Source of the DNA: Thalassospira sp. UBA1131
GTDB taxonomy: Bacteria; Pseudomonadota; Alphaproteobacteria; Rhodospirillales; Thalassospiraceae
Reading direction: 5' to 3'
Assembly: GCF_002311515.1 (NCBI RefSeq)
Contig: NZ_DCAO01000036.1
Coordinates: 159,727 to 173,957, forward strand
Length of the DNA stretch: 14,231 nt
A program made the translations under genes and the position numbers. The stretch's first letter is position 1. The number at the start of each line of letters is the position of its first letter. Positions 13,950 to 14,231 of this stretch are shown in pieces. Under the pieces are notes generated by a model, which saw nothing but the letters and a program-made list of their open reading frames with translations, had not been told where the DNA came from and made no database searches.

Positions 13950-14231
13950 TTAGTCGTCTGACGCCGAAAGACCAATGGTCTTTTGCACAGCACCCCATTC
14001 CCAGATCAGATCTGCCAACCGGTCATAGCCGAACTTGTCGGGGTGATAGCCATCGCCGCGCCGTAATGCGCGTTGCCATGTATCGTCTTCAAGCGTCGTG
14101 GCAAGCAGATCAAGATACGGCACATCAAACCCGCGCGCGGTTTCGAGATAAATCTGGTTCAGGCCTTCGAGGCGCTGGTTGATTTCCTGACTGGATTTGC
14201 TGCCGTTAATCACGGCCTGCGGCCCGACCCA
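13950..14231 (-). CDS. SGNH/GDSL-family hydrolase, C-terminal part (5' end outside the window)
   Basis: The frame stays open through the end of the window (WVGPQAVINGS...), so the GTG at 14213 is internal and about 94 C-terminal residues are visible. The segment RRGDGYHPDKFGYDRLADLI matches block V of SGNH hydrolases, with the catalytic Asp and His as DxxH (DGYH). The upstream part, VGPQAVING... followed by LNQIYLETARGFDVPYLDL, has the order expected after the block III Asn. Family members are periplasmic or cytoplasmic esterases, lipases or acyl hydrolases; the substrate cannot be told from this piece. The nucleophile Ser lies outside the window. Confidence 0.8.
   Translation of the reverse strand, partial: WVGPQAVINGSKSSQEINQRLEGLNQIYLETARGFDVPYLDLLATTLEDDTWQRALRRGDGYHPDKFGYDRLADLIWEWGAVQKTIGLSASDD

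Overview
The window looks like chromosomal DNA from an alphaproteobacterium of the Rhodospirillales type, with a marine Thalassospira-like organism as my best guess. This rests on the moderately high GC content, the aroK-aroB-CorB/HlyC gene order with xerD divergent from it, the small CBS-pair protein, and the c-di-GMP enzyme. The assignment is inference; no database was searched. I see no mobile element, CRISPR array, tRNA or rRNA, and gene density is ordinary.

Layout. (1) 1-1679, plus strand: the 3' part of a PQQ-type sugar (sorbosone) dehydrogenase overlaps a secreted dihaem cytochrome c, forming a periplasmic dehydrogenase and electron-acceptor pair. (2) 1706-4384, minus strand: a two-CBS-domain protein, then a DUF2889 protein with a sharp palindromic operator on its promoter, then a secreted solute-binding/PDC-sensor fusion that ends tail to tail with the cytochrome gene. 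(3) 4638-7823, minus strand: aroK, aroB and a CorB/CNNM-type membrane protein. (4) 8211-11394, plus strand: a 45-residue single-span membrane protein too small for usual ORF cut-offs, a 688-residue exported alanine-rich protein of unknown function, and xerD, closely spaced like an operon. (5) 11653-13452, plus strand: an EAL-CBS-GGDEF protein with an intact phosphodiesterase site and a GGDDF variant in the cyclase domain. (6) 13581-14231: a small hydrophilic protein of unknown function, convergent with the 3' end of an SGNH/GDSL hydrolase gene that runs off the window.

How the genes relate. aroK and aroB catalyse two steps of the shikimate pathway. The xerD group combines chromosome-dimer resolution with two envelope proteins of unknown role. 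It is the most interesting unexplained unit here: the small membrane protein is apparently translationally coupled to the large exported protein. The main regulatory signal is a perfect 7-2-7 inverted repeat (TTTACGT-AA-ACGTAAA) over the -10 of the DUF2889 gene. Its form recalls LiuR-type MerR-family operators of acyl-CoA and branched-chain amino acid catabolism. Other palindromes lie upstream of the CBS gene, the CorB gene and the aroK/small-gene divergent region. Their roles are unknown.
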